Part shown: positions 7,573-16,181 of the stretch, one piece after another
How the letters are laid out: each line of letters opens with the position of its first letter
How positions within the stretch are numbered: the first letter of the stretch is position 1
DNA from: Coneutiohabitans thermophilus
Lineage (GTDB): Bacteria; Zhuqueibacterota; Zhuqueibacteria; Zhuqueibacterales; Zhuqueibacteraceae
Assembly: GCA_034505235.1 (NCBI GenBank)
Contig: JAPDQY010000041.1
Span: 1-36,452 of the forward strand
Direction: 5' to 3'
DNA: 36,452 bases
The notes under the pieces: model-generated
The model's database searches: none
What the model was told of the DNA's origin: nothing
What the model saw: only the letters and a program-made list of their open reading frames with translations
Position numbers and translations under genes: made by a program

Positions 7573-8676
7573 ATGCAACGCATTCTGTATCTGATTCAAA
7601 AAGAGTTTCGCCAGATCTTTCGCGATCGCGCCATGCTGTTCATCATGTTCCTGGCGCCGCTGGTGCAGATGCTGGTCATCGGCTCGGCCATCACCGTCGA
7701 TGTCAAGAACGTCCGGATCATTATTTATGATGCCGACAACAGCACCATCAGCCGGGAGTTGTGCCGCCGCTTCGCCAACAACCCCTTTTTCAAGCTGGTC
7801 GGCTATGTCGATGAGCCTGCGGGCATCCGCCATGCCCTGGACAACTGGCAGGCGCAAATGGGCCTTGCCATCCCCTCCGGCTTTGCGCGCGACCTTGAGC
7901 GCGGCTGGCGGCCGACGGTGCCGATCATGGTCGACGGCCTGGATGGCAACTCAGCCGGCATTGCCCTGGGCTACGCGCAGGGCATCCTGTCCTCCTTCAC
8001 GCCCGAGCCGCGTGTTGCGGCCCTTCCCGCCGCGCCGGTGCTTGCCGAAACGCGCATGTGGTACAACCTCAATCTCGAAAGCAAGCATTACATGATTCCC
8101 GGCCTGATCGGCCTGCTCGTCACCGTGGTGACCATGTTTTTGACCTCGATGGGGCTGGTGCGCGAGAAGGAAATCGGCACGCTGGAACAATTGATGGTGA
8201 CGCCCATCCGGCCGGCGGAATTGATCATCGGCAAAGTGATGCCGTTTTTGATCATTGGTTTTGTCGAGATCAACGTGATGCTGGGCACGGCTTTTCTTTA
8301 TTTCAAGCTGCAACTGGCCGGCAGCTATCCGCTGCTGCTGGGCGTCTCGCTGGTTTATTTCATGACCAGCCTGGGGCTGGGCATGTTCATCTCGACACTG
8401 GCGGAGACACAGCAGCAGGCCATGTTCATTTCCTGGTTCTTCATGATCTTTCTGCTGCTGATGTCGGGTTTTTTGACGCCCATCGCCAACATGCCGCCGG
8501 CCTGGCAGCAGGCCACCTACCTCAATCCCATGCGCTATTACGTCAATCTCCTGCGCGAGATTTTTCTGAAAGCGACGCCGCTGGCCTTCCTGTGGAATGA
8601 GATTATCCCGCTGGCTGTCATCGGCGTGCTGATTCTCACTGCCAGCGCTCTAAAGTTCAAAAAGCGCGTGCGGTGA
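7573..8676 (+). CDS. ABC-2 type transporter permease (YbhR/YhhJ-like)
   Basis: A 367-residue membrane component of an ABC-2 exporter; such permeases pair with a separate ATPase to export drugs or other molecules. One helix lies at about residues 15-38, followed by an extracytoplasmic domain of about 140 residues. Five more hydrophobic segments follow from MIPGLIGLLVTVVTMFL. The family block EKEIGTLEQLMVTPIRPAEL is intact, as is NPMRYYVNLLREIFLK near the end. I chose the ATG at 7573 (MQRILYLIQKEF), although the ribosome site is poor. No ATPase or membrane-fusion gene lies next to it, which is unusual because these normally share an operon. The upstream 1.1 kb is repeat-rich. Confidence 0.9.
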   Translation: MQRILYLIQKEFRQIFRDRAMLFIMFLAPLVQMLVIGSAITVDVKNVRIIIYDADNSTISRELCRRFANNPFFKLVGYVDEPAGIRHALDNWQAQMGLAIPSGFARDLERGWRPTVPIMVDGLDGNSAGIALGYAQGILSSFTPEPRVAALPAAPVLAETRMWYNLNLESKHYMIPGLIGLLVTVVTMFLTSMGLVREKEIGTLEQLMVTPIRPAELIIGKVMPFLIIGFVEINVMLGTAFLYFKLQLAGSYPLLLGVSLVYFMTSLGLGMFISTLAETQQQAMFISWFFMIFLLLMSGFLTPIANMPPAWQQATYLNPMRYYVNLLREIFLKATPLAFLWNEIIPLAVIGVLILTASALKFKKRVR

Positions 8677-8682
8677 GGTCGT

Positions 8683-8746
8683 GCGCATGACAAAACGGGT
8701 GCCCACGACGCGCACCGGTTTCAGGCCCATGCGCGGCATTTTTTCC
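8683..8746 (+). terminator. Possible terminator after the ABC-2 permease
   Basis: GCGCATG (8683-8689) pairs with CATGCGC (8728-8734), with an internal GGTGC/GCACC hairpin between them. The outer arm is followed by a run of six T at 8739. The structure is large and branched, so the call is tentative. Confidence 0.35.
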
Positions 8747-8861
8747 GGACCGATTCCCCACCGCCTGCCCGCGGTGAACGCCCTGTGAACTCTCCGACAG
8801 GGCGCGGTATGTCTCGAGTGCTTTTCCGAATTGACATGAAAAATCACCACGGGAGTGTCCC

Positions 8862-9656
8862 ATGAAAGCAAAAGTAAATGGCGTGACCTTGGCATATGAT
8901 GACCACGGCAAAGGCCTGCCGGTGGTTTTGCTGCACGGCTTTCCGCTGAATCGCAAGATTTGGGAGCCGCAGGTGCAGGCGCTGGCGCCATACTGCCGCG
9001 TCATCACGCCCGATTTGCGCGGCCATGGCGAAAGCGAGGCGCCGGCGGGCATCTACACCATGGCCACCATGGCTGCCGATGTTGCCGCATTGTTGCAATT
9101 CCTGCAATGCGGGCCGGCAGTGATCGCCGGCCATTCCATGGGGGGTTATATTCTGCTGACGCTCTACCGGCATCATCCGCAGGTGGTGAAGGGACTGGTG
9201 CTGGTGAGCACGCGCGCGGTGGCTGATGCCCCGCAGGGCCGCGTCAATCGCCAAGCCATGGCACGGCGCGCCGAGGAGGAGCAGAGCAGCCGCGTGGCAG
9301 TCGAGACGATGCTGCCCAACATGATGGCGCCGGCTTCGCTTGCCATACGGCCCAATCTGCGCCACGAACTGGAAGCCATGATGGCAGCCACTTCCGTCAA
9401 CGGCATTATCGGCGCGCAACGCGGCATGGCAGAGCGGCCGGACAGCAGCGACCTCCTGCCGCGTATTTCCGTTCCCACTTTGATCATCGCCGGCACCGCC
9501 GATGCCCTCATTCCTTTCGCCGAATCGCAGCGCATGGCGCAGATGATCCCCGGCGCCGAGCTGCACCTTCTGGCAGATGCCGGTCATCTCCCCAGTCTGG
9601 AAAAGCCGGAGGAATTCACCGCCGTGCTGCAAGCCTGGTTGCAGAAAATTCAATAG
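8862..9656 (+). CDS. Alpha/beta-fold hydrolase
   Basis: A 264-residue soluble alpha/beta hydrolase; the substrate cannot be told from sequence. The fold landmarks are all present: oxyanion block LLHGFPLNRKIWEPQ, DLRGHGESEAP, nucleophile S92 in GHSMGGY, acid D214 in GTADALIPF, and H242 in DAGHLPSLEKPEEF. The overall pattern resembles esterase and 3-oxoadipate enol-lactonase-like members, but the neighbours do not indicate an aromatic catabolic pathway. No signal peptide is seen, so it is probably cytoplasmic. The ATG at 8862 has GGGAG seven bases upstream. It probably forms its own unit. Confidence 0.9.
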   Translation: MKAKVNGVTLAYDDHGKGLPVVLLHGFPLNRKIWEPQVQALAPYCRVITPDLRGHGESEAPAGIYTMATMAADVAALLQFLQCGPAVIAGHSMGGYILLTLYRHHPQVVKGLVLVSTRAVADAPQGRVNRQAMARRAEEEQSSRVAVETMLPNMMAPASLAIRPNLRHELEAMMAATSVNGIIGAQRGMAERPDSSDLLPRISVPTLIIAGTADALIPFAESQRMAQMIPGAELHLLADAGHLPSLEKPEEFTAVLQAWLQKIQ

Positions 9657-10190
9657 CCGTTGCTTTTCCCCCGGCAGGCAGCCGTTTGCGGTTGTTCTCC
9701 AGCAATGCAGAGTCCGGCGTGTTGCGTGCAACGCTGCAAACTTGTGCTGAAATGACAAGACCCGTTTTTGCGCAGTCGCGTCGGCATTGGCATGACGGTG
9801 ATGCTTTTGCATTTTCATTCTTTCTGCGACTTCGTGTTTGGCCGGTCGACCATTCCGCGGGCTGCAGTCCGGGGAAATACCGGGCGGGAGCAGGCGGCTA
9901 TGCAGCAGCGATTGGCAGGCAAACCGCGGGGGAGGGTTGACGCATACTTCCCAACGTGGGCAGGCCACAACCAAAAAGAAAATTTCCGGCGCAGAGAAGA
10001 ACCCAACTGTTAAAATTGCGGCGGCAGGGCGCGAGCTTTGAAAAAGCGATCCCCCCGCAATGGCATTTTTCCTCTTTTTTGCTTGCCCCGCAGCAGGGCC
10101 GGCCGCTGTGTCCGCGAGGCAGATGTGGCCGGTCTGCTTTTGCGCGGCATCATGGCGGCCGCGAATCTCCACCACCACGCGAGGATGCCC
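9657..10190. other. Gene-free region before the adenylate-kinase-like gene
   Basis: I see no credible gene, RNA or strong hairpin in these 534 bases. An open frame runs back from the kinase start to 10038, but its translation (Arg- and His-rich, no ribosome site) does not look like a real N-terminus. Confidence 0.4.
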
Positions 10191-10802
10191 ATGAAAATCT
10201 CCCTGCTGTACAACACCGTTTTGCTGTTTGGCCCGCCCGGCTCCGGCAAGGGCACCTGGGGTAAAATACTGGGCATGATGCCGGGTTTCTATCATCTCTC
10301 CACCGGTGAAATGTTTCGGCGCATGGATATTGAAAGTGAACTTGGCCAACGGGTGATGGCGTACATGCGCCAGGGCGACCTGGTGCCCGACCAGATCGTT
10401 TTCAATCTGTGGACCCAGCACATGCAGAATGCCGCCCTCATCGGCACATTCAAACCCCAGAAGGACATTTTGGTTCTGGATGGTTTCCCCCGCACGCAGT
10501 CGCAAGCTGAAACGCTGAAAACGGTGGCGCACATCAAGGCGATCGTGCTGCTGCATTGTGCGGATCCCGAAATTCTGGTGGCGCGGCTGCATCGCCGTGC
10601 CGTGCAGGAGAACCGCACAGACGATGCCAGTGAGCCGATCATTCGCCGCCGGCTGGTGGTTTTCGAGCGTGAAATGAACCGCACCCTGGCTGTCTTTCCC
10701 AACGATCTCATCGACAGCGTGGAGGTGTCGCAGCCGCCGGTGCGCATCCTGGCGGCGCTAGGCGCCATCCTGGCGCGGCGGCTGGCGCCCGAGGAAAGCT
10801 GA
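10191..10802 (+). CDS. Adenylate kinase-family nucleotide kinase with a short LID
   Basis: A 203-residue P-loop kinase related to adenylate and UMP/CMP kinases, which move a phosphate between nucleotides. The Walker A motif GPPGSGKGT has its Lys at residue 20. The NMP-binding region reads LSTGEMFRR, where the usual Asp is Glu, followed by GDLVPDQIV. DGFPRTQSQAE is the conserved central block. The LID is of the short type (RLHRRAVQENRTDD, then IIRRRLVVFE) and has no zinc-finger insertion. The position after the P-loop is Trp instead of the usual Gln. Start: the ATG at 10191 has GAGG upstream; an ATG at 10185 is too close to it. It may be a paralogue and not the cell's main Adk. Confidence 0.85.
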   Translation: MKISLLYNTVLLFGPPGSGKGTWGKILGMMPGFYHLSTGEMFRRMDIESELGQRVMAYMRQGDLVPDQIVFNLWTQHMQNAALIGTFKPQKDILVLDGFPRTQSQAETLKTVAHIKAIVLLHCADPEILVARLHRRAVQENRTDDASEPIIRRRLVVFEREMNRTLAVFPNDLIDSVEVSQPPVRILAALGAILARRLAPEES

Positions 10803-10853
10803 TCATGCCGCCGCAGGTTGGCGTGAACGCCGGCTGACTGTGCGAGGCACCTG

Positions 10854-11321
10854 TCACGATTCCAGAACCTTGCGGTAGTCAAACGCGAGCTGATCGCGCA
10901 CCTGGGCCAGCTCGACCCACTCGCAACGGCCTTCGCGGGAGGAACGCAAATTCCCGCTGGCCACCCGGCCTTCGAACACCACGTCCAGGGTGCGCACCCA
11001 GGTGCCGGGCCGCCGGCCGGAGAGAATGCCGACCACGCGCATGTTCTCCAGACGCAAGCCGGTTTCCTCCTCGACTTCGCGATGTGCCGCTTCCTCCGCC
11101 GTTTCGTGCAATTTGAGATGGCCACCCGGCAGGCCGTAGCCCTTGCCATCCCGCCGCATGATCAGGAGGATTTTGTTGCCGTCCCGCACCACCACGGCCA
11201 CACTGGCAAAGGGAGGCAACTGTCCGGCGGTCAGGACATACAACACGCGCTGCAGGAGCGCCAACAACAGCCGCAAACCCAGGTAGTAAAATTTCACTGT
11301 CATCTCCGCACCGCTTGACAT
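10854..11321 (-). CDS. Nudix hydrolase with a hydrophobic N-terminus
   Basis: A 155-residue Nudix pyrophosphohydrolase, which cleaves nucleoside-diphosphate-linked substrates using divalent metal. A complete Nudix box lies at residues 67-89 (GGHLKLHETAEEAAHREVEE then ETGL) and matches GX5EX7REUXEEXGU exactly. The first 35 residues hold a hydrophobic stretch (FYYLGLRLLLALLQRVLYVLT) that could anchor it to the membrane. The exact substrate is unknown. The ATG at 11321 (MSSGAE) was chosen; an ATG at 11303 is possible, and neither has a good ribosome site. The gene is convergent with the kinase gene and divergent from the M23 gene. Confidence 0.87.
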   Translation of the reverse strand: MSSGAEMTVKFYYLGLRLLLALLQRVLYVLTAGQLPPFASVAVVVRDGNKILLIMRRDGKGYGLPGGHLKLHETAEEAAHREVEEETGLRLENMRVVGILSGRRPGTWVRTLDVVFEGRVASGNLRSSREGRCEWVELAQVRDQLAFDYRKVLES

Positions 11322-11790
11322 GGCATGAGCTTTTGGTCGGCTGCTGCGCCGGCCGTCAGGGCAGAATACGTCATAATAACGCCGAAAAACGCGCCACATT
11401 CAAGACGATTCTGCAATATCCGCCACACTCGCGGCCGGAAGACGGGGGCGGCCCCGGTTTGCAACCGTGGGAGCACGGCAACTGTGCAGGGCAGCGGGCA
11501 TTGCTACCGGCGGCGGTGTGGCGCACCAAATTTCGCGCAGGGGTTCCGTATTCCCGCCGAGCGCGGGTATAGTGTATGTTAGTTGCAGGAAAGGTCTGTG
11601 CCTGCGACAAGACATTGCCAGCGCGAACCGGCAAACATCGGTCGTGGACGGGAACTTTGCCCCACCGAAACAAGGATGAACCTGCCGCGGCTTTCGGTCA
11701 GGACGGCATGGCAACTGGTGATGCGGCGCGGAAAGGGAACGATCCCCTGTATCAGAGCCTCACGCTTGATGGTGAAGGGAGTAAACCTCC
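11322..11790. other. Divergent intergenic region between the Nudix and M23 genes
   Basis: These 469 bases must hold promoters for both directions. On the minus strand, TTGAAT (11403-11398) and TATTAT (11378-11373) are 19 bases apart, a poor spacing. On the plus strand, TATAGT at 11568-11573 could be a -10 box but has no good -35 partner. No gene is visible. Confidence 0.4.
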
Positions 11791-12777
11791 GTGGACAAGA
11801 AAAGAATCCGTCTGGTGCTCTTTTCCACATGGGGGAGCGACTACAAACAGGTTGAGTTCAGCCTGTCCACGTTCGCGAGTCTGCTGGCCGGCGGTGTGTT
11901 CGTTCTGTTGCTTCTGGGAGCGGGCCTGCTCTACGGTTCCAAACTCGCCTTTCATAGCCTGTACATCAAGCTGCAGGAACGCCAGCAGGCGCGGTTGATC
12001 GAACGCTTTGCAGAATGGCACAATCGCGTCGAAGACCTGGCGCATCGTTACGACAAGACGCTGGGCAGCACGCATTCGCTGGCCTTGACAATGCAGGCGC
12101 CGGCGGATGACGACAGCACCGCCTGGCTCGATGGCAGAGGCGGCGCCTTCGTGGATGAAGACGACAACATTCTGCCGCGCCTCACCGGCGGCAAAAGCGA
12201 GCCGGAGGCCAATCCGGAGGGGGACGAGCCGGAGGTGCGCGAGGAAGTCGATCTCAACAGTCTCAATCCTTCGGAATTGATCGACTATCTGGAATCACGC
12301 CTGAGTGACACGCGCGAGGCGCATCAGATCATTTTTGAGAAATTTGAAGAACGCCGCAAGCAGCTCGAGCATATTCCCTCGATCAAGCCGATTTTCAACG
12401 GCCGGGTGACGGACTTTTTCGGCAAGCGGATCGATCCTTTCGTCCGCCGCATTCGGCACCATCGCGGCCTGGATATCGCTGCACCGCACGGCACACCGGT
12501 CTATTCGCCGGCTTCGGGCACGGTGGAGTTCGTCAAAACGCGCTATGTGCCCCGTCGCGGTTATGGCCGGGTCGTCATCATCAATCACGGCTATGGCATG
12601 AAAACCCTTTATGGCCATCTCTCCAAAGTCAATGTCAGTATTGGCCAGCGGATCGAGCGCTGGGACGTGATCGGCATGGTTGGCGAAACCGGCCGCGCCA
12701 CCGGCCCGCATCTGCATTACGAAGTCTGGCTGGATGGCAAGGCCCGCGATCCGGAAGAGTTCATCATCAATGAATGA
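11791..12777 (+). CDS. M23-family metallopeptidase, membrane-anchored with a coiled coil
   Basis: A 328-residue membrane-anchored lysostaphin-type endopeptidase that would act on peptidoglycan cross-links or regulate amidases. A short cytoplasmic start is followed by one helix at about residues 25-48. A charged, probably coiled-coil region (50-90) and an acidic linker (about 100-150) come next, then a second helical stretch (about 150-195). The catalytic domain has zinc ligands H224 and D228 in HHRGLDIAAPHGTPV and H307/H309 in GPHLHYEVWLDG. The start is GTG at 11791, with AAGGGAG about nine bases upstream. A strong terminator follows at 12834. The layout resembles cell-division and elongation M23 proteins of the FCB group, but there are no cell-division neighbours. 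Confidence 0.92.
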   Translation: MDKKRIRLVLFSTWGSDYKQVEFSLSTFASLLAGGVFVLLLLGAGLLYGSKLAFHSLYIKLQERQQARLIERFAEWHNRVEDLAHRYDKTLGSTHSLALTMQAPADDDSTAWLDGRGGAFVDEDDNILPRLTGGKSEPEANPEGDEPEVREEVDLNSLNPSELIDYLESRLSDTREAHQIIFEKFEERRKQLEHIPSIKPIFNGRVTDFFGKRIDPFVRRIRHHRGLDIAAPHGTPVYSPASGTVEFVKTRYVPRRGYGRVVIINHGYGMKTLYGHLSKVNVSIGQRIERWDVIGMVGETGRATGPHLHYEVWLDGKARDPEEFIINE

Positions 12778-12833
12778 CCAGCGCGGCTTGCTGCTGCCGC
12801 CGCGCCATCAAAAGCGATACCCTCTGTGCCACG

Positions 12834-12870
12834 CAGGCGATGACATTTCCTTCATCGCCTGTTCTTTTTT
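12834..12870 (+). terminator. Strong intrinsic terminator after the M23 gene
   Basis: CAGGCGATGA (12834-12843) pairs perfectly with TCATCGCCTG (12852-12861) around an eight-base loop, followed by TTCTTTTTT. Confidence 0.93.
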
Positions 12871-12886
12871 CCACCCGAAAAAAAAC

Positions 12887-12915
12887 TTGAGTCTCTGGGC
12901 GAAATTTGCTAGGTT
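12887..12915 (+). promoter_or_regulatory. Candidate sigma-70-like promoter for the CoA-type Nudix gene
   Basis: TTGAGT (12887-12892), a 17-base spacer and TAGGTT (12910-12915), directly after the M23 terminator. The leader would be about 150 bases. Confidence 0.5.
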
Positions 12916-13072
12916 GCATGTGCTGCCGGCCGCGGTGCCTTCTGCCGCAGCACCGACGCAGGCAAACGCGCGCAACGTCCTTGCGGCGGGGTCGGTCGGC
13001 CCCCGTGTGCTGTGCTTGCCGTTGCGGCGCACGAGCACCGGCCGGGCGCATCGTCAACCATTTCGATCCCTC

Positions 13073-13711
13073 ATGAATCTTCCGCTGCATGAACTCCGCC
13101 GCGCGTTGCAAACTGTGCCACCGCGCCGCCGCGAACCGGTGCCGGGCTTGCAGCATTCGGCGGTGCTCGCCATTTTGTTCGAGGCGGACGTCAGCGGGCG
13201 GCGCGAGACGCAGGCGGTTTTCATCATGAAAACGAGTGACGGCTCCCGGCATGGCGGCCAAATTGCCTTTCCCGGCGGCCGGCTCGAACCACACGACCGC
13301 TCGCTTTTGGCAACCGCGTTGCGTGAGACGCATGAAGAAATCGGGGTGGCGCCGGCCGAGCTGGAGGTGTTGGGCACTCTGGGTCACTTCAGCACCATGA
13401 CCACCGGCTTTGATGTCGCGGTTTATGTGGCGCGGCCGCTCACCCCCCTGCGCTATGCGCCGCAACATCATGAAGTCGCCGCCATCTTCGAGGTTCCCAT
13501 GCGCCTGTTGTTCGAACAGTTCGATCCCGGCCTGGAAATTCGCTCGCGCGAGGACTTTTTGAAGCTGCATTACCACGTGGCAGTGGCACCACATCTCAAA
13601 TTTCACCATGACAACTGGCCGCAGGCCCGGCGAACGATTTGCATTTGGGGTTTCACCGCGCGCGTGTTGCATCACTTCATGGGGTTGATCAGGAGAGAAT
13701 TGCGGGTTTGA
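13073..13711 (+). CDS. Nudix hydrolase, CoA pyrophosphatase type (NudL-like)
   Basis: A 212-residue protein of the CoA pyrophosphatase branch of Nudix hydrolases, which cleaves CoA or its derivatives to phosphopantetheine and 3',5'-ADP. The Nudix region at residues 69-92 reads GGRLEPHDRSLLATALRETH then EEIGV. Asp stands where the general consensus has Glu, which is usual in this branch. The flanking HGGQIAFPGG matches the family's upstream signature. The C-terminal part contains the typical IWGFTARVLHHF. The ATG at 13073 was chosen because the frame upstream reads as low-complexity Pro/Arg/Ala text. A GNAT gene follows 72 bases downstream and may be co-transcribed. Confidence 0.88.
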   Translation: MNLPLHELRRALQTVPPRRREPVPGLQHSAVLAILFEADVSGRRETQAVFIMKTSDGSRHGGQIAFPGGRLEPHDRSLLATALRETHEEIGVAPAELEVLGTLGHFSTMTTGFDVAVYVARPLTPLRYAPQHHEVAAIFEVPMRLLFEQFDPGLEIRSREDFLKLHYHVAVAPHLKFHHDNWPQARRTICIWGFTARVLHHFMGLIRRELRV

Positions 13712-13783
13712 GCGCCGCGCCCTCCGGCCCGGCGTGTCAAACAGCGCGCATTATGCCCGTCACGCAAAATTCTCAGGCCAACC

Positions 13784-14347
13784 ATGAACGCTGCTTCACC
13801 CAAAACCTTGCTGCCGGTGACCATCACCTATCTCGAAATGCTTGCGCCGCCTGCGCGCCCGGCGCCGCCGCCCCGCCCGGAGGCCACCATCATGCACGCG
13901 CAGCATCCCACCGTCTCCTTTTATCGCTACCTTTACAACACGGTTGGGGCGGCGTGGAACTGGATCGACCGCCGCAAACTTTCCGATGCCGCGCTTGCCG
14001 CGATCATCCAGCATCCACAGGTCGAGGTGCATGTGCTTTATGTGGCAGGCGTGCCCGCCGGTTATGCCGAGCTGGATTTCCGCCGCCTGCCGGAGGTCGA
14101 GCTGGCCTATTTTGGTCTGCTGCCGGAATTTCTGGGCCGCGGATGGGGGTCTTATCTGCTCGATGCCAGCCTGCGGCGCGCGTGGCAGCGCCAGCCGGTG
14201 CGCGTGTGGCTGCATACCTGCACGCTCGATCATCCGCAGGCCCTCGCCTTCTACCAAAAAGCCGGTTTCGTGCCCTTTCGCCGGGAAACCACGATGGTGG
14301 AGAAACTGGCGGGCGAAAGTGGTGACGATGCGAATTTTACACTTTGA
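13784..14347 (+). CDS. GNAT-family N-acetyltransferase
   Basis: A 187-residue acetyltransferase of the GNAT fold; the acceptor is unknown. The acetyl-CoA loop is at residues 118-123 (GRGWGS) within LLPEFLGRGWGSYLLDASL. The motif-B-like block LDHPQALAFYQKAGFVPFRR is typical. The N-terminal 40 residues are Pro- and Ala-rich and may be a linker. An internal ATG (MHAQHPTV) is a possible later start, but ITYLEM before it looks like a genuine first strand. Its stop overlaps the -35 of a weak possible promoter for the next gene. Confidence 0.88.
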   Translation: MNAASPKTLLPVTITYLEMLAPPARPAPPPRPEATIMHAQHPTVSFYRYLYNTVGAAWNWIDRRKLSDAALAAIIQHPQVEVHVLYVAGVPAGYAELDFRRLPEVELAYFGLLPEFLGRGWGSYLLDASLRRAWQRQPVRVWLHTCTLDHPQALAFYQKAGFVPFRRETTMVEKLAGESGDDANFTL

Positions 14348-14446
14348 GGGCGGGAAGTTTTTTACTTTATTGAGCCGGATGATGTGGGCCGCGGCAAGCC
14401 GTGGGATTGCAAAGATGTGTGATCGCCAAACCAGCGGAGGAATGCC

Positions 14447-16105
14447 ATGTCCAGTCTTCACTCATACGGCTGTCACCCCGGGCGCCGCTCGCTTGCGGTG
14501 CTGCTCTTTGCCATGCTCTGGCCGGTGCTCGCTTTCTCCCAGAATCATTTTCAGTACCGCGATCAAACCGAAGACAACTATGTCATCGTCGTGCAAAGCG
14601 CCACGATCAACGGTGAGGCGTTGGCGGTCGGCGATGAGATCGGGGTGTTCACGCCCGCTGGCATTTGTGTCGGCGCGACGGTGGTGGCCGGGCCATCCAA
14701 TCAAACCCTGACGGCCTGGGAGGATGACAGCTTCACGCCGGAAGTCGACGGCTATCGCAACGGCGAAGCCATGTCGTTTCGGGTGTGGAAGGCCACCAGC
14801 GAAATCGAAGTCCCGATGCCGGCCGCCTATTTGCTCGGGGACGGCACCTTTGGCAATGGCGCGTATGCACTGGTGGTATTGAGCCGGGAGTTCAACTTCC
14901 CGCCGCGTCTGCGTCTCGCTGCCGGATACCGCTTCGCGGAAGACACCAATTTCGAGTTGTCTCTTGATGAGGTGGTGACGGATGAAAATGATCCGGACAA
15001 CAATCTGACGTGGAATCTGCAGGCAGGCCCCAACCTCACCGTGACGCTTTTGCCCGGCAATCTCGCCCGCTTTTCACCGCCCACCGACTGGTCCGGCACG
15101 GAGCAGGTCACATTTGTGGTTTCTGATCCCCGGGCGGCAAGCGACACGGCACACGTTCTGCTCGAAGTCTTCCCCGTCAATGATTTGCCGCAACTGCAAC
15201 TGCCGGCAGTCCTCACCATCAATGAAGATGATACCACCCAGGTGCTCAACCTCGATGACTATGTTTCCGACGTGGAGAGCGCGGACGCGCAAATAAGCTG
15301 GCAGGTCCGGGATGACGTCCACCTCAAAACCTCCTACAATGCGGCGCAGCGCCGCTTGCGGCTGCGGCCAGTGCCGGATTTCTTCGGCACCGGTCATCTG
15401 CGCCTGACCGCCATCGACGCCGACAGCGGTACGACAGAAGGGATCTTGAACGTCACAGTCGCCCCCGTGCCCGATGCGCCCACCCCGGCCATCCTGCTCG
15501 CACCCACACGGGGCAGCCGGGTGGACACGCTCAACGTCAGACTGCTGTGGCGTGCCTCGCGTGACGCCGATGGCGATGCCATCACCTATGTCGCGGTCTA
15601 CGGCACCTCGCGCACCCTCACCACCCAGGCGTTTCGCTCACCCTCCCTGTCGGACACCAGCTTCACCATCACCGCCGGCTCGCTGAAGCGCAACAATCTC
15701 TACTACTGGCGCGTGGAAACAACCTCGGCGGACACCACGGTGTTCAGCGCGATCGACAGTTTCTCCACCGCCACCACCGCGATCGAGGAAAAGAATGAGC
15801 TGCCGCGCGTTTTCAGTCTGGAGCAAAATTATCCCAATCCCTTTTCCGTGAACGGCAGCGGCATAGCCAGCCAAACCAGCATCCGCCTGCACCTGCCGCA
15901 AACCGCGCAGATTGTGCTGACGATCTACAACACCATCGGCCAGAAAATTCGCACGCTGGTGCAGGGTGAGCTGGCTGCCGGACGGCACGAAGTTTTTTGG
16001 GACGGCCGGGATCAGGCCGGGCGGCTGGTGGGCAGCGGCATCTACTGGTTGCGGCTGGAGTCCGAAAAATTCCGCGCCACCAGGAAAATGCTGGTGGTGC
16101 CATGA
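14447..16105 (+). CDS. Secreted multidomain protein with a C-terminal sorting (FlgD/T9SS-type) domain
   Basis: A 552-residue exported protein. Residues 1-31 are a signal peptide ending ...VLAFSQ. Residues about 36-150 form a repeat domain often seen in FCB secreted proteins (VGDEIGVFTPAGICVGA, then WEDD). Two cadherin/Ig-like tandem domains follow (about 165-345; the second opens NDLPQLQLP and then INEDD). Next comes a fibronectin-III-like domain (about 345-445). The last ~100 residues carry SLEQNYPNPF, IYNTIGQKIRTL, GRHEVFWDGRDQAGR and SGIYWLRL, matching C-terminal sorting/FlgD-like tails that direct export to the cell surface in FCB bacteria. GCGGAGGAA precedes the ATG at 14447. Substrate and role are unknown; adhesion or matrix binding is possible. 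Confidence 0.9.
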   Translation: MSSLHSYGCHPGRRSLAVLLFAMLWPVLAFSQNHFQYRDQTEDNYVIVVQSATINGEALAVGDEIGVFTPAGICVGATVVAGPSNQTLTAWEDDSFTPEVDGYRNGEAMSFRVWKATSEIEVPMPAAYLLGDGTFGNGAYALVVLSREFNFPPRLRLAAGYRFAEDTNFELSLDEVVTDENDPDNNLTWNLQAGPNLTVTLLPGNLARFSPPTDWSGTEQVTFVVSDPRAASDTAHVLLEVFPVNDLPQLQLPAVLTINEDDTTQVLNLDDYVSDVESADAQISWQVRDDVHLKTSYNAAQRRLRLRPVPDFFGTGHLRLTAIDADSGTTEGILNVTVAPVPDAPTPAILLAPTRGSRVDTLNVRLLWRASRDADGDAITYVAVYGTSRTLTTQAFRSPSLSDTSFTITAGSLKRNNLYYWRVETTSADTTVFSAIDSFSTATTAIEEKNELPRVFSLEQNYPNPFSVNGSGIASQTSIRLHLPQTAQIVLTIYNTIGQKIRTLVQGELAAGRHEVFWDGRDQAGRLVGSGIYWLRLESEKFRATRKMLVVP

Positions 16106-16181
16106 ACATTTTGATACCGGAATCGTCCTCGAGTGTGACCTGTTTTTTTCCGGCACCCGAGCACGATGCCCGGCATACTTC

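Noticed and set aside
8831..8836. TTGACA close to the alpha/beta hydrolase start
   Set aside because: A -10 box 17 bases on would fall in GGGAGTG, the ribosome site. No promoter can be built from it.
11568..11573. TATAGT as a -10 box for the M23 gene
   Set aside because: No acceptable -35 lies 15-19 bases upstream, and it is over 200 bases from the start codon.
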